Positions 53,354-62,336 of a stretch of 64,000 nt of DNA are shown here, piece after piece. The translations under genes were made by a program, and so were the position numbers. The notes beneath the pieces are model-generated. The model made no database searches. It saw only the letters and a program-made list of their open reading frames with translations, and was not told where the DNA came from. Source of the DNA: Candidatus Melainabacteria bacterium (GTDB taxonomy: Bacteria; Cyanobacteriota; Vampirovibrionia; Obscuribacterales; Obscuribacteraceae); NCBI GenBank assembly GCA_016212515.1, contig JACRFZ010000092.1:62001-126000 (forward strand), written 5' to 3'. The number at the start of each line of letters is the position of its first letter. Position 1 is the stretch's first letter.

Positions 53354-53785
53354 ATGAAACACCTGCTTTTTTCTCTAGGTCTTTGTGTTCTGGCAACAAA
53401 TGCAAATGCCTCAACGGTTTCCCCAGAAGTACTTGAGGAAAAAACCTACGCAGATTCTTCAAATCAATTCTACAGCCTATCAAAAACGGAGCTTGGCCCA
53501 AAGACATTAAGCCTATGTGTTAGCAAGGAGGGAGTGGCCTATTTGCGGTTTTACAAGACGATTACTCCTTTGTCGAAAATTACTGAAGTAAAAGCCGAAG
53601 AGTTACTAGGGGGAAAAACTTTAGACGGAGCTATCACTTCTACACTTTTTGCTTGGAATGGCAAGAAATCAGAGAAATTTACGGTGATCGGTAAAATTGA
53701 GAACGGGTTTCTGCAATCATACAAATTGATAGGCGAAGGCATAAAGCAGAGTGATTTTCAAGAAGTAAAGGGAGAGGGTCTTTAG
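53354..53785 (+). CDS. Small secreted protein, 143 residues
   Basis: A short Sec signal peptide (MKHLLFSLGLCVLATNANAS) is followed by a beta-rich mature protein with LSLCVSKEGVAYLRFYKTI, LFAWNGKKSEKFTVIG and FLQSYKLIGEG. Two Cys lie in the first 60 residues. ATG 53354 follows AGAGGCTCCA. The DNA is more A/T-rich than that around it, as is the large gene on the other strand, so both may have been gained together. No family is recognised. Confidence 0.65.
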   Translation: MKHLLFSLGLCVLATNANASTVSPEVLEEKTYADSSNQFYSLSKTELGPKTLSLCVSKEGVAYLRFYKTITPLSKITEVKAEELLGGKTLDGAITSTLFAWNGKKSEKFTVIGKIENGFLQSYKLIGEGIKQSDFQEVKGEGL

Positions 53786-53794
53786 ACCCTCTCC
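53771..53794. terminator. Hairpin across the stop of the 143-residue gene
   Basis: A perfect 10-bp stem GGAGAGGGTC/GACCCTCTCC encloses only TTTA, with the TAG inside the structure. The two convergent genes probably share it. Confidence 0.65.
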
Positions 53795-53809
53795 AAAGTT
53801 GTGGTTACT

Positions 53810-56458
53810 TTAGAATGGCGCGCCGGTGGAATAAATGGAATTCATGTATCCACGCTGTCCAGTCATAAGTTCCTGCACATTCTGGATGAACGGCAGAAAG
53901 TTTTTGTTTGGATTAGGTATTGAACTTTGTCCCCGATGAGCAAAAGCTCTAGCCCAAGCCTCAATATAATCAGTTGTGCCTGGTTGCGAAAAATTCAACA
54001 GCTTCTGAAAAATCCAAAAGTTGGTTTGGCCAGCATACAGAGTGCAAAAGGTTGCATTCCCTGTAGTGGCGGTTATGGCATCAGCGCAGGGAAGGGCATT
54101 AAAGGCAGTAACATCGCTATCAACAACAGACTTAAAGGTTAGTGCGGTATTGATTGATGGATCGCCCTTAATGCTGTCCCAAACATGGCCTAACTCGTGA
54201 AGAATAGTACCTGGATGGTAGAAGGAAAGTCCACCAGCAGAGCCGCCTATCTGGCTATCAAAGGATGCGCTTACACGGACTGAATTTATGCTCAGCCCAA
54301 GAACGCCGGATTGACTTGAACCGATACCATAAAAGAAAGCCTTGAAATCGCTTACGGTGTTCATGGTGTAGATTTGGACATTCTGAGCATTTAAATCAGT
54401 GCGAATGACTGACGGCAGAGAAAAGGCAGAGGTTTCTATTGAACGTTGCCCAGCATTTGGAGAAGCCTGATTCAAGCAGTGCCAGGCCGTTTTAGGAAAG
54501 GATGTTTTCCCCGTTTTCCATTGCTGGCAAATTATGTTATTGACGGTAATAGAACCATTAAACTCAGTTGCGGGAAGAGCTGAGCCACCATCAACTTTGA
54601 TGAGCTTGTTTACATTAATTGGGACGGGAAACCCATAATACGAGCCAGAAAACTTTCCACCGACTCCATTGCCCTTACCAATAGCAGACATAGTAGCCAC
54701 AGATTCAAACGAAGCAATAGGAGTCTGGAAAGCAATTTCTCCACCAGCCCCATCACCGCCGACCGCGGATGCATTGACGGCATTTGCTGTCTTGATATTC
54801 AAAGAATTTCCAGAAACAACAATTGTGCCGCCTTTGCCACCACTCAGTCCACCTTTTGCAGAAAAGGAAATCTGCCCAAGACCGGAAGCGGTACCAAGAT
54901 TAAGAGGAACATCACCAGGATAGAACCGAATCGCTTTTGGAGCTCCATTTGTAGGATCGCTAGCGATTGCGTCGCCGGTGCCGAAGCTTGATGCGTTGGC
55001 AGTAATAGTGAATTTAGCAGTTGGACTCAAAGTCAAAAGCTGGCTACTAACGTTCACGGTGCCGCCATTTCCGCTTGATGCGGTTGGACCATTGGCGGTA
55101 AAGGTGTAGGTAGGCTTGTTGAAGTTAGCCTTATCCAAGAAGAGTTCTATGTCTCCACCAGCACCTGCGACACCTAAAGCATCCAGGGTAACCGCACCCG
55201 TACCACTGAAAGTAAGCCCGATATTAGCGCCTGTGAGTTCTCCAGGATTGACCAATCTAATGGTGTGATTGGTTGCTCCCCTGGTTTGCATCTTTACGGC
55301 TCCACCGGTAAAGGTGAGTGTAGTGCCTGTAAATGCAATCCGAGTATTATTGCCATCTGCAGTAACATTCAAGGGTGCGGTTCCCGCCCCCTGAAATGTC
55401 ACGTTCCCAGCTTGGTTAGTGCCAATCACAGCGTAAATCACCAGGTTAAACGGTGTTTCAGTGTCGCTTATGGTGACAACGCCTTGGGGAAAAACCTGCA
55501 CATAGCCGGTGCTTGAGATGTCTGCCCCATTACCACTGCCTATGAGATTCAAGCCACTGGTTCCTTGATAGGTAACCTTTTCCGCCGAAATCAAAATTCC
55601 ATGTAGGGTTCCGGCAGCTGTGCTTGATTGCGAAGCGGTAACGGTAGCGTTTGCACCAAACGCAATCGTCTTCGCCATCAAGGCAATAAGGCCGGCGCCG
55701 TCGGAAGTTCCCCCATTTGCAGACAATGTACCAGTCGGAATTGTCAGCGTTCCGTTCCTGGCATTGAGAAAGACGTATGCGGCTCTGGAACCTGGCTGGG
55801 GGGTAGTGATGATATTTGCAGGATTGGTGAGGGTTATTCCACCAGTGGAGTTGGCGATACCATTCACCACATGGACAATAGCCGGAGCAAAATATGGATC
55901 ATACCCGGCTGGTTTAGCCGTAATGGTGCCATTAACACCATTAGTATTGCCGGAGCCACCAATAGTGAAAAGGGTGTTCGATGCTCCAGCTTGATTGGCC
56001 TTAAGGTCAATATTCGAGCCCGGAGCACCAACTATCTGCCCGGTGACAAGATTAGACTGCGCACGGATCAAAATATTGCCCAGATTCACAGGGTTTATTG
56101 TTCCGGTCACGGTAATGTTATTGCCAAACAGATTCACATAGCCGGAATCTGTAGTGATAACACCAGTCACTGTGATATTGCTTGAGGCTGGCGCCTGGAG
56201 ATCTACTTCGGCAAACGAGTTCAGATCTTGGGTGCTAATAGTAGAACCGGCAGTGATCTTGATACGACCAGTTGCGGTGACTGGATGGGTGATATTGCAA
56301 GCTCCAGACTCATTGATATCTACGTTACCGCTGACGCTAGCAGGAACATTGGCACAATCGCCAGTGTAGTCGGCTGCCAACGCAGGTTGAGTGAACGCAA
56401 AGAAAGCCAAGGCAAGTGGCGCCAAGGCTAATCCTATCCGTAATTTTCGTTTGTTCAT
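53810..56458 (-). CDS. Secreted beta-repeat protein with a C-terminal HELGH metallopeptidase domain
   Basis: 882 residues from ATG 56458 (AGAGGAATCAAT upstream). A good signal peptide (1-29, ending TQPALA) is followed by about 560 residues of regular Thr/Gly/Asn-rich beta-strand repeats (GNNITVTGTINPV, GGITLTNPANIIT, AVTLDALGVAGAGG), typical of a right-handed beta-helix as in haemagglutinin or adhesin-type proteins. A C-terminal domain holds TILHELGHVWD (His754, Glu755, His758) and, 79 residues later, DYIEAWARAFAH, whose Glu833 may be the third zinc ligand, as in anthrax-LF-like gluzincins. It is probably a secreted or surface zinc protease with an adhesin stalk. The gene is A/T-richer than average, suggesting transfer. 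Confidence 0.78.
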   Translation of the reverse strand: MNKRKLRIGLALAPLALAFFAFTQPALAADYTGDCANVPASVSGNVDINESGACNITHPVTATGRIKITAGSTISTQDLNSFAEVDLQAPASSNITVTGVITTDSGYVNLFGNNITVTGTINPVNLGNILIRAQSNLVTGQIVGAPGSNIDLKANQAGASNTLFTIGGSGNTNGVNGTITAKPAGYDPYFAPAIVHVVNGIANSTGGITLTNPANIITTPQPGSRAAYVFLNARNGTLTIPTGTLSANGGTSDGAGLIALMAKTIAFGANATVTASQSSTAAGTLHGILISAEKVTYQGTSGLNLIGSGNGADISSTGYVQVFPQGVVTISDTETPFNLVIYAVIGTNQAGNVTFQGAGTAPLNVTADGNNTRIAFTGTTLTFTGGAVKMQTRGATNHTIRLVNPGELTGANIGLTFSGTGAVTLDALGVAGAGGDIELFLDKANFNKPTYTFTANGPTASSGNGGTVNVSSQLLTLSPTAKFTITANASSFGTGDAIASDPTNGAPKAIRFYPGDVPLNLGTASGLGQISFSAKGGLSGGKGGTIVVSGNSLNIKTANAVNASAVGGDGAGGEIAFQTPIASFESVATMSAIGKGNGVGGKFSGSYYGFPVPINVNKLIKVDGGSALPATEFNGSITVNNIICQQWKTGKTSFPKTAWHCLNQASPNAGQRSIETSAFSLPSVIRTDLNAQNVQIYTMNTVSDFKAFFYGIGSSQSGVLGLSINSVRVSASFDSQIGGSAGGLSFYHPGTILHELGHVWDSIKGDPSINTALTFKSVVDSDVTAFNALPCADAITATTGNATFCTLYAGQTNFWIFQKLLNFSQPGTTDYIEAWARAFAHRGQSSIPNPNKNFLPFIQNVQELMTGQRGYMNSIYSTGAPF

Positions 56459-57462
56459 ATTGATTCCTCTTTCTGAGGTTAATTGGTTGGTTTAGTTATC
56501 CCTTCAGGGTTTTCAACGCAGGCGACAACCGGCTAAACGACACTGCCGCTTAACTTGATTGCTTGTATTTCTTTGCCTGTGTGGCTTGGTAAGTTTTGCC
56601 CGGGTGAAAATTAAAGAGATAACGTCATGAGAATCGGGCAAATTAGAGACTGAAATCCGACTTTGTAAGCGATTGGAAAATTATAGGGCTCTGAGAAAGC
56701 CCCGAAACTCAAGCCGCTTAACAACTTCCTAAAGTTTAGGATTCAGAAAGGGCCGTTCCTAGCTAGCGCTAAGAGCAGATAAATGGAGCTCAGAAGTGGG
56801 GGCTAGGAGGTCGCTGGCCAAAACTTTGGACCGGGTTTGGTATGAAAGGCTATCCCTACCGATAGCGTTTGGCTGAGAGAGCCACTTTGCAGCCAGCCAA
56901 ATAGCGATGAAACATAAAGGTTTACTTCGTGCCGACGAAGCCCAGGGAGCTATCAATCCCAGACTCCCAAACTCTCGTAGCCGAACGCTACACCGCTTAC
57001 CCGGGATTTTGCCTCCTCCCCCTGCACGGTCTATCGAGCTCTGTCTTCCTCTGCTAGCCGCTAGCCGTCACCTCCGCAGGTATACAAAAGGTGCATCCAT
57101 CGAATCTTCTATTCGCAATCAGCTTCCAGTAAAGCTATTGCGATAATACTCATCTGATGACAGGATAAAGAGTCACACAAGAAATCAGAACTGGGCAATT
57201 GATCTAGCTGTTCGCGATGCCGGAGCAGCAAATTCATAAGATTCAAGAGTTACCACAGGGCGTACTTCATAACAGCTAGGGCTAAGAGCCTGTCAATATC
57301 ATTCTTGCGACTGACGTATCGACGGAAGCGGCTGCCAAGTCAGCCTTAAGGACGATGCACCTTGCTTCAAACGGCGGATACATAAACTTCATATACCTGC
57401 AACCATTGCAAGAGAGTTGTAGTTTACCTTTCCATCACCTATCAGGGGCGGGAGTATTGAGC
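56459..57462. other. Gene-free divergent region (1.0 kb)
   Basis: It lies between the secreted metallopeptidase gene (leftward) and the oxygenase cluster (rightward). Open frames such as 56907-57146 are Arg/Pro/Leu-rich and look non-coding. I compared the leader of the leftward gene with c-di-GMP-I, TPP, cobalamin and preQ1 patterns and saw no fit. It may hold remnants of a lost gene. Confidence 0.35.
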
Positions 57463-58266
57463 ATGAAAACTTACGAAGCAGGCGACAAGTTGCCCGATGA
57501 ATACAAAAAAGCGCTTATCGACCTTCTGGCATTCCAGGCAGACTCCGAATTTGCAGGCGGGCAGCGCGTCGAAGAAAACATGAAATACGCCACCCGACCG
57601 GAAGAAGCTTATCGCCTCGCTAAAAAGGTGATGGAAGAAATGGGACACGGCTGGTACTGCTGGGAGATTCTCGCCCCGCTCGGCATCGACGTCAACGCCA
57701 GAGTGCAGCACCTGGTGCAAAACAGAGAAAATCCCGATCCTAAAAAGGTCCGCGTCATCAACGGCTTCCGCAAAGAAAACTGGGCGCCGTTATTTGAATG
57801 CTGGGCCGATGTAGCCATGTTCTCCACCGCCGTTACTCCGGCAGCCGTAGCCTTACTGGGACAGTACAGACAGTCCAGCTATCTACCCTGGGCGAAAGTA
57901 TCGGAACGCATCTGGGCGGAAGAAAAAGGTCACCTGGCCTTCGGTGTCTGGGCCGCCAAGCGCGTCATGGAACTGGACGGCGACAAAGGCCATGAACAGT
58001 TGCAGGCAGCCGTACCCAAGTTTATGCAGATAGGCCTCGGCTTTGCCGGTCGCCCCTCCGACGACAGCGAACACTTTGCCCGCTACTTTGAATACGGTTT
58101 GAAAATCAAGACGGCTCAGCAGATTCAAGACGAATACATGGAAATCGTGGAAAAACGCTTGAAAGAGATTGGTCTGGAAATGCCCAAAAACATTGAGCCC
58201 AACTACGACATGCGCATGGGCTACGCCGAATCCAAACCCCTTTCCGCAGCAGGAAACAAAGCATGA
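57463..58266 (+). CDS. PaaA-like diiron oxygenase subunit
   Basis: 267 residues from ATG 57463, the frame extending up to 57355 without a normal start. It is a ferritin-like four-helix protein of the phenylacetyl-CoA epoxidase/BoxB group: helix I has RVEENMKYATR, helix II VMEEMGHGWYCWE (Glu59, His62), and the second pair is RIWAEEKGHLAFGVW (EExxH). Two Glu plus EExxH sets build a diiron site that activates oxygen. WAPLFECWADVAMF is close to PaaA's substrate helix. The stop overlaps the next gene's ATG by four bases. The substrate might be an aryl- or acyl-CoA; this is not shown. Confidence 0.82.
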   Translation: MKTYEAGDKLPDEYKKALIDLLAFQADSEFAGGQRVEENMKYATRPEEAYRLAKKVMEEMGHGWYCWEILAPLGIDVNARVQHLVQNRENPDPKKVRVINGFRKENWAPLFECWADVAMFSTAVTPAAVALLGQYRQSSYLPWAKVSERIWAEEKGHLAFGVWAAKRVMELDGDKGHEQLQAAVPKFMQIGLGFAGRPSDDSEHFARYFEYGLKIKTAQQIQDEYMEIVEKRLKEIGLEMPKNIEPNYDMRMGYAESKPLSAAGNKA

Positions 58267-59045
58267 CGGCCCAGAGTCTCGGCGCTCAACTGAGCGAAGA
58301 AGATGCCCGCCTCATAGAAAAGATAGAGCAGGGCGGCACCATTAGCTGTTTTCAAGAAACCGGTGGTCGCTTCAAGGAGTTGACTACAGGCATTCTCTTA
58401 CAGTTTGCCGATTCGCAAATGGCTGGTGCCGCCGGTTTCGCACCCTTCATCAATAAGGGTGCCACCATTGAAGACCGGCTCAACATAAGCAAGATGGTGG
58501 CAGAAAAAATGAGCATGGCCAAAGATGCTTACGAGCTTCTTTCCGGCCTCAACTTCAAAGTAGACCGCTACCTGAGCAGCCACTGTTTTGAATCCCGTGT
58601 CTTGCGAGATTCTTTTCTAGGCTTCTCCCGTTCTTCCGCCGACAAGCGTTTGAACGCCCTGCTCTATCCGCTGGAGAGCTTCGAAGACATGCTCGTCTTC
58701 ACCTACTTGCTGGCCACCATGGCCAGGCTCATGCTGGGTGAATTCGCCGATTCGAAATTCGTGCCTCTGAAAGAGCTGGCCTGCTCCTGCCTGCCCCTGG
58801 AAACCAGTCATGCCAACCTGGCCCTGGCTATCCTGGCTCGCAAAGCCGAATCGCACAAAAAGCAGATCGAGTTGTCCTACCAGTACTGGTACCCTCGGGT
58901 TGAAACCTCTGCCGGTCCACCCGACTCGCTTCGCAATGAATGGCACAAGCGCTTTGGCTTAAAACATTCCGACAACGTCGAGATCAAGGAAGAGTGGAAG
59001 CAGGAAGTGAGCCGGGAACTCAAGAAGCTCGCCCTTGATCTATGA
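58263..59045 (+). CDS. PaaC-like partner subunit with degenerate diiron site
   Basis: 260 residues from ATG 58263, overlapping the previous stop (ATGA). It has the same four-helix layout as the PaaA-like subunit, but the first metal pair reads MVAEKMSMAKDAYELL, so the EExxH is not complete, while PLETSHANLALA keeps an ExxH. In phenylacetyl-CoA epoxidase the PaaC subunit is likewise a non-catalytic relative that holds PaaA in shape. I infer a heterodimer with the gene before it. The ferredoxin gene overlaps its end by four bases. Confidence 0.75.
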   Translation: MTAQSLGAQLSEEDARLIEKIEQGGTISCFQETGGRFKELTTGILLQFADSQMAGAAGFAPFINKGATIEDRLNISKMVAEKMSMAKDAYELLSGLNFKVDRYLSSHCFESRVLRDSFLGFSRSSADKRLNALLYPLESFEDMLVFTYLLATMARLMLGEFADSKFVPLKELACSCLPLETSHANLALAILARKAESHKKQIELSYQYWYPRVETSAGPPDSLRNEWHKRFGLKHSDNVEIKEEWKQEVSRELKKLALDL

Positions 59046-59281
59046 GACAGCACGTCACCGACCCTGAAATCTGCATCGGCTGCTCGGCCTGCGAGCTGGC
59101 CTGCCCGCTCAAAGCAATAAAATCCATACTCGGTCGGTACTGTGTCGATGCCTCAATTTGCGAAGGCTGCGGTAAGTGCATAGAGGAATGCCCCACCGGT
59201 GCGGCCGACTGCTTCATTGAAGTAGGCGAAGCTTACTCGCAAGAACAACAATCGGAGTGGACCAGCCTGCCCCAGACCTAG
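59042..59281 (+). CDS. BoxA-like 2[4Fe-4S] ferredoxin
   Basis: 79 residues. Two clusters: Cys11, Cys14, Cys17, Cys21 and Cys40, Cys43, Cys46, Cys50 (CxxCxxCxxxCP twice). The opening RQHVTDPEICIGCSACELAC and the second GRYCVDASICEGCGKC closely match the ferredoxin domain at the N-terminus of BoxA, which feeds electrons to BoxB in benzoyl-CoA epoxidation. Here it is a stand-alone protein. Overlapping the PaaC-like gene by four bases, it is almost surely the electron donor of this oxygenase. No flavin reductase (PaaE or the BoxA C-terminus) is in the cluster, so the electrons come from elsewhere. Confidence 0.9.
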   Translation: MRQHVTDPEICIGCSACELACPLKAIKSILGRYCVDASICEGCGKCIEECPTGAADCFIEVGEAYSQEQQSEWTSLPQT

Positions 59282-59365
59282 GATAGTGAACCTTGGCAGG
59301 CCCTTTCCGGCATCTGTTATCATAGCTGCCAGGGCCGTATAGGGCATGGAAGGGGCTGCATCAAC

Positions 59366-59848
59366 TTGGTTATCAAACGCCTGCTCAAGAAGCTGCAAAC
59401 CGACGTGCTCGGAGAAGTGATTCGCGACTACAGCGACATCACTCAAGAGCCAGACGGTCTCAATGTGCGCTTGAAGCGCCAGGGCAAGTCCGCTTTCTTT
59501 GCCATGAGCTTCGCCAGCAAAGAACTGGGCAAAGCCACTTTTGACGTGCCGGTCACTACCGAAGCCATTACTGCCCTGAAAGCTCTCACGGAAGACATCA
59601 AACTGGTGCGCAAAAACAGCACTGCCAATAGTAAAGAGCTGCGCCTGCGCTTTCGCAGCGGTCAGATTGATCTTGTGGTAACCTACAGTTACGCAAAACA
59701 AGGCGCTGAGCCCGGTCAACGCACGGCGCCTCTCAATAGCAGAACCTTCAAACTTCTAGAAGAAATGCTGGGAGACGCAGAGGTAGTAGCCGCCGGTAGC
59801 CTCAGCTTCGACTCGGAACACTGGCCCGCCGAGCCGGAAGACAAGTAA
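59366..59848 (+). CDS. Unknown protein, 160 residues
   Basis: The start is TTG 59366 with GGAAGGGGC upstream; no ATG is better placed. The sequence has VIKRLLKKLQTDVLGEVIRDY, a beta-strand pair (GLNVRLKRQGKSAFFAMSF, IDLVVTYSY) and a C-terminal helix (FKLLEEMLGDAEVV). It looks like a small mixed alpha/beta cytosolic protein. No family is known to me. It lies 84 bases after the ferredoxin gene and could belong to the same transcript. Confidence 0.6.
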   Translation: MVIKRLLKKLQTDVLGEVIRDYSDITQEPDGLNVRLKRQGKSAFFAMSFASKELGKATFDVPVTTEAITALKALTEDIKLVRKNSTANSKELRLRFRSGQIDLVVTYSYAKQGAEPGQRTAPLNSRTFKLLEEMLGDAEVVAAGSLSFDSEHWPAEPEDK

Positions 59849-59875
59849 AGCCGACCAAGAAAAGGTAACTCCAAA

Positions 59876-60373
59876 GTGTTTTTCAGCAAAGAGAGAGAAC
59901 TGCAAAGGGCGCAAATGCGCAAGAGATTCCTGGGCGGTTTTCTAGCGATACTATCCATGGGCATCGTCTACTCGGCTATTCTCACCCATCAACATTCAGC
60001 CTGGCCCACCGCCACTGGTACGGTTGTGAAAGCAACCATAGAGAACCCGCCCGATCAAACCACCAGAGGTCTCTATCGCCTCTACCTGACTTATGACTTC
60101 ACAGTCAACGGGCAGAAGTACACAGGGCGCGACTACCAGTCACAAGATCGAGATCAGGCAAGACTCAAGCACGAGCAAGAAGACCGTTTCCCAGTGGGAG
60201 CCAATCTAACCGTCTGGTACGATCCTCAAAACCCCAGCCAGTCAGACATCAAACACAGCACCGACACCATGGCCGCCTTCTTCCTGGTATTGGCTGCTTG
60301 CGCCGGTTTCTTTGCAGTCAAACTGCTGCGCGGAAGTCCCAAGGCACCAGTGGTGCCACCAGAAGAATATTGA
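59876..60373 (+). CDS. DUF3592-type membrane protein
   Basis: 165 residues from GTG 59876, seven bases after AAGGTAA. Two membrane spans (FLGGFLAILSMGIVYSAIL and MAAFFLVLAACAGFFAV) flank a beta-rich domain with the DUF3592 pattern: WPTATGTVVKATIEN, LYLTYDFTVNGQKYTGRDY, FPVGANLTVWYDPQNPSQS. The family is widespread and has no known function. The domain probably lies outside the membrane. Confidence 0.85.
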   Translation: MFFSKERELQRAQMRKRFLGGFLAILSMGIVYSAILTHQHSAWPTATGTVVKATIENPPDQTTRGLYRLYLTYDFTVNGQKYTGRDYQSQDRDQARLKHEQEDRFPVGANLTVWYDPQNPSQSDIKHSTDTMAAFFLVLAACAGFFAVKLLRGSPKAPVVPPEEY

Positions 60374-60394
60374 GATTCGAAAGAACAAATCACT

Positions 60395-61381
60395 TTGAAC
60401 AATCTTAGCTTTGACGATCCAAACCGATTAGCCGATTGGCTTGAAGACTACAACTACTTCGTGCTGGCAAGAGCCGCGAATTTTTCGCAAGCGCCACAGC
60501 GAGAAGGGAACGAACTGCCCCAAGCGGACGAAGTTTCCTTCCAGCTGGCCCTGGTTAGCAGCGGCTCCAGTGACGCCGGTCAAACCCTGCATTTGATGCG
60601 CTTTCTCTTCATCGCCCGCCAGGTCAGCATATTTACCGCAAAAGACGACAAAAAACCGATTTACGACTTCACAAGGGTGATGGAGGGGCTAACAGTAGAT
60701 GACGAAAGTAGCCTTATCGATCTGGAGATCGACGAAAATATCCGGCTGCAATGCCGCTCTATCGATATCGAGAGCCTACCCGAAATCTCACTCGTCAATC
60801 AACCTTTCATAAGCAATCGCTTTGCCACCATTTACTTTCCAAATCAGCCAATACCAATACCTGCCGCCTGGATTGAATGGCTGGCCGGAGTAGGTATTTC
60901 AGCCAATTGGCATAGGCTCGGCAGTGAGCCGATTGTAACGCAGTCCATGCCCCAGCAAGAGTATGAGGGCTGGTTCTTGAAGTCTACGGAAAGTAGCCAG
61001 TCGAATGAAAGGGGAATCATGCTAAGGACGCTGCGCGCTCATGAAAATGGCTTTCTGGCTGAATTTGATGATTGGGACCAGTTCGGCTCGCAATCCAGTT
61101 CAAAAACCTGGCAAGCCCTCAGTTTGGTTGCCGTCTCTCTTCCTAATACACTGGTACGCTGCGGCAATTGCTTGCTCACAGCAAATGAATGGCAGCAGGC
61201 TCTGCACGATGGCTCAGACTTCTTACATTCTTTGAATTTTGAAGAGCGCTGCGGAAAAGGCATTCCAGACAACTGGTTCCCCATTACTGGAAGCGACGAA
61301 GAGCCGACTCCACCGCGCCTGGTCAATGCCGATGGCAGCACCGCCAACTATGGGCTCTGGCCCTATTACAGACGACTGTAA
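60395..61381 (+). CDS. Unknown soluble protein, 328 residues
   Basis: The start is TTG 60395 with a weak ribosome-binding site; no ATG is better. It begins MNNLSFDDPNRLADWLEDYN and has several beta-rich segments (EVSFQLALVSSG, ISLVNQPFISNRFATIYF), a Trp-containing AWIEWLAGVGISANW and a C-terminal NWFPITGSDEEPTPP. Two Cys (CGNC) lie at about residue 256. No family is recognised. It directly follows the DUF3592 gene (21 bases) and is convergent with the DUF6671 gene. Confidence 0.6.
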   Translation: MNNLSFDDPNRLADWLEDYNYFVLARAANFSQAPQREGNELPQADEVSFQLALVSSGSSDAGQTLHLMRFLFIARQVSIFTAKDDKKPIYDFTRVMEGLTVDDESSLIDLEIDENIRLQCRSIDIESLPEISLVNQPFISNRFATIYFPNQPIPIPAAWIEWLAGVGISANWHRLGSEPIVTQSMPQQEYEGWFLKSTESSQSNERGIMLRTLRAHENGFLAEFDDWDQFGSQSSSKTWQALSLVAVSLPNTLVRCGNCLLTANEWQQALHDGSDFLHSLNFEERCGKGIPDNWFPITGSDEEPTPPRLVNADGSTANYGLWPYYRRL

Positions 61382-61422
61382 GAACCACAAAATGGAAAGC
61401 ACGAACCAAATTCTTTCAAAAC

Positions 61423-62319
61423 TCAGGGATTACAGCGCTGGCAAGCCCCCGGGTCAACATGGGTAAGACCGTCTTGCCTGGGCAGTTTTGCCTCATGATC
61501 ACAGCGGGGGCAGGAATAGATTTCAAACCTGGCCGCATCGGAAGGAAATCCACAAAGGCCGCAGGGCAAGCCCGGCTCCACACCGGTCAGCCCCCAGCCA
61601 GGACACTGACACAGTTCACAAAGCTTCTGCAGGCGACGGGTCAACTTAACAGCCAGCTTGCGAATCAGGCGCATCCGCGTGGGATTCATATGAGCGCGCA
61701 TATCAGTTTGAACCAGAGCCAGGCCATCCTCAGACTGAGCCTGACACTGCTGAATCGCCTTCTCCAACTGCTCGATGCTTCGTAGCCCCTTCAATATTTT
61801 GCCCGCGCCGTTCTGGTTCAGAGCTGCGCTCTCCCCGGCAGAAGCAACTGATTGCGGCCGGTTGGCACGCACAATTAAAGCATGGGAAGGGAATTTCACC
61901 TGCCTGAGAAAACCCTGCAAATTGTCTATGGAAGCGGCACTGACACTGGCATAGTTGGTCTCTGTGGAGACCAATCGTTCGCATACTTCAATTCCCAGTT
62001 CATCGTCGATGAAGACCATCAATTCTTCGGTTCCAGGAACAAAGAGGAGTACAGGATGCGGTCCAAAGCTACCTTCGCTGGCCAGGCCGAGCGGCAAGCC
62101 CAGCGCTTCCATGCCCAGGCGAGCTTTGGCCGCTACAGTCTCTCTGGGCGAGCCCCGGCGCTCGACTTCGCCGGTGAAAGTACCGAGTCTATCGGTGTCG
62201 ATCTCCTCAGCACAGGCCAGTTTCAGTCCAAGACCGGCACTGAAGGGCAAAGCCATAGCTCGTGCCTTCTCATGTTTGCTAGTCAAAGCCGCCAGTCTCT
62301 GATGATAGCTAGCGGCCAT
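61423..62319 (-). CDS. DUF6671-family zinc-ribbon protein
   Basis: 298 residues from ATG 62319. The conserved DUF6671 features are ALTSKHEKARA, EIDTDRLGTFTGEVERRG, KARLGMEALGLPLGLASEG, EGSFGPHPVLLFVPG and ELMVFIDDELG. The C-terminal part has Cys pairs (LCELCQCPGWG, PCGLCGFPSD, YSCPRCDHEAK, ACQRCNP), enough for two zinc ribbons. The function is unknown. It lies 17 bases after dabA on the same strand, so both are one operon; DUF6671 may be an accessory of inorganic-carbon uptake (inference). Confidence 0.88.
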   Translation of the reverse strand: MAASYHQRLAALTSKHEKARAMALPFSAGLGLKLACAEEIDTDRLGTFTGEVERRGSPRETVAAKARLGMEALGLPLGLASEGSFGPHPVLLFVPGTEELMVFIDDELGIEVCERLVSTETNYASVSAASIDNLQGFLRQVKFPSHALIVRANRPQSVASAGESAALNQNGAGKILKGLRSIEQLEKAIQQCQAQSEDGLALVQTDMRAHMNPTRMRLIRKLAVKLTRRLQKLCELCQCPGWGLTGVEPGLPCGLCGFPSDAARFEIYSCPRCDHEAKLPRQDGLTHVDPGACQRCNP

Positions 62320-62336
62320 AAGCAAGCAAACCCAAT

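Noticed and set aside
56459-56640. Riboswitch in the leader of the secreted metallopeptidase gene
   Set aside because: Compared by eye with c-di-GMP-I, TPP, cobalamin and preQ1 patterns; no conserved core was present.
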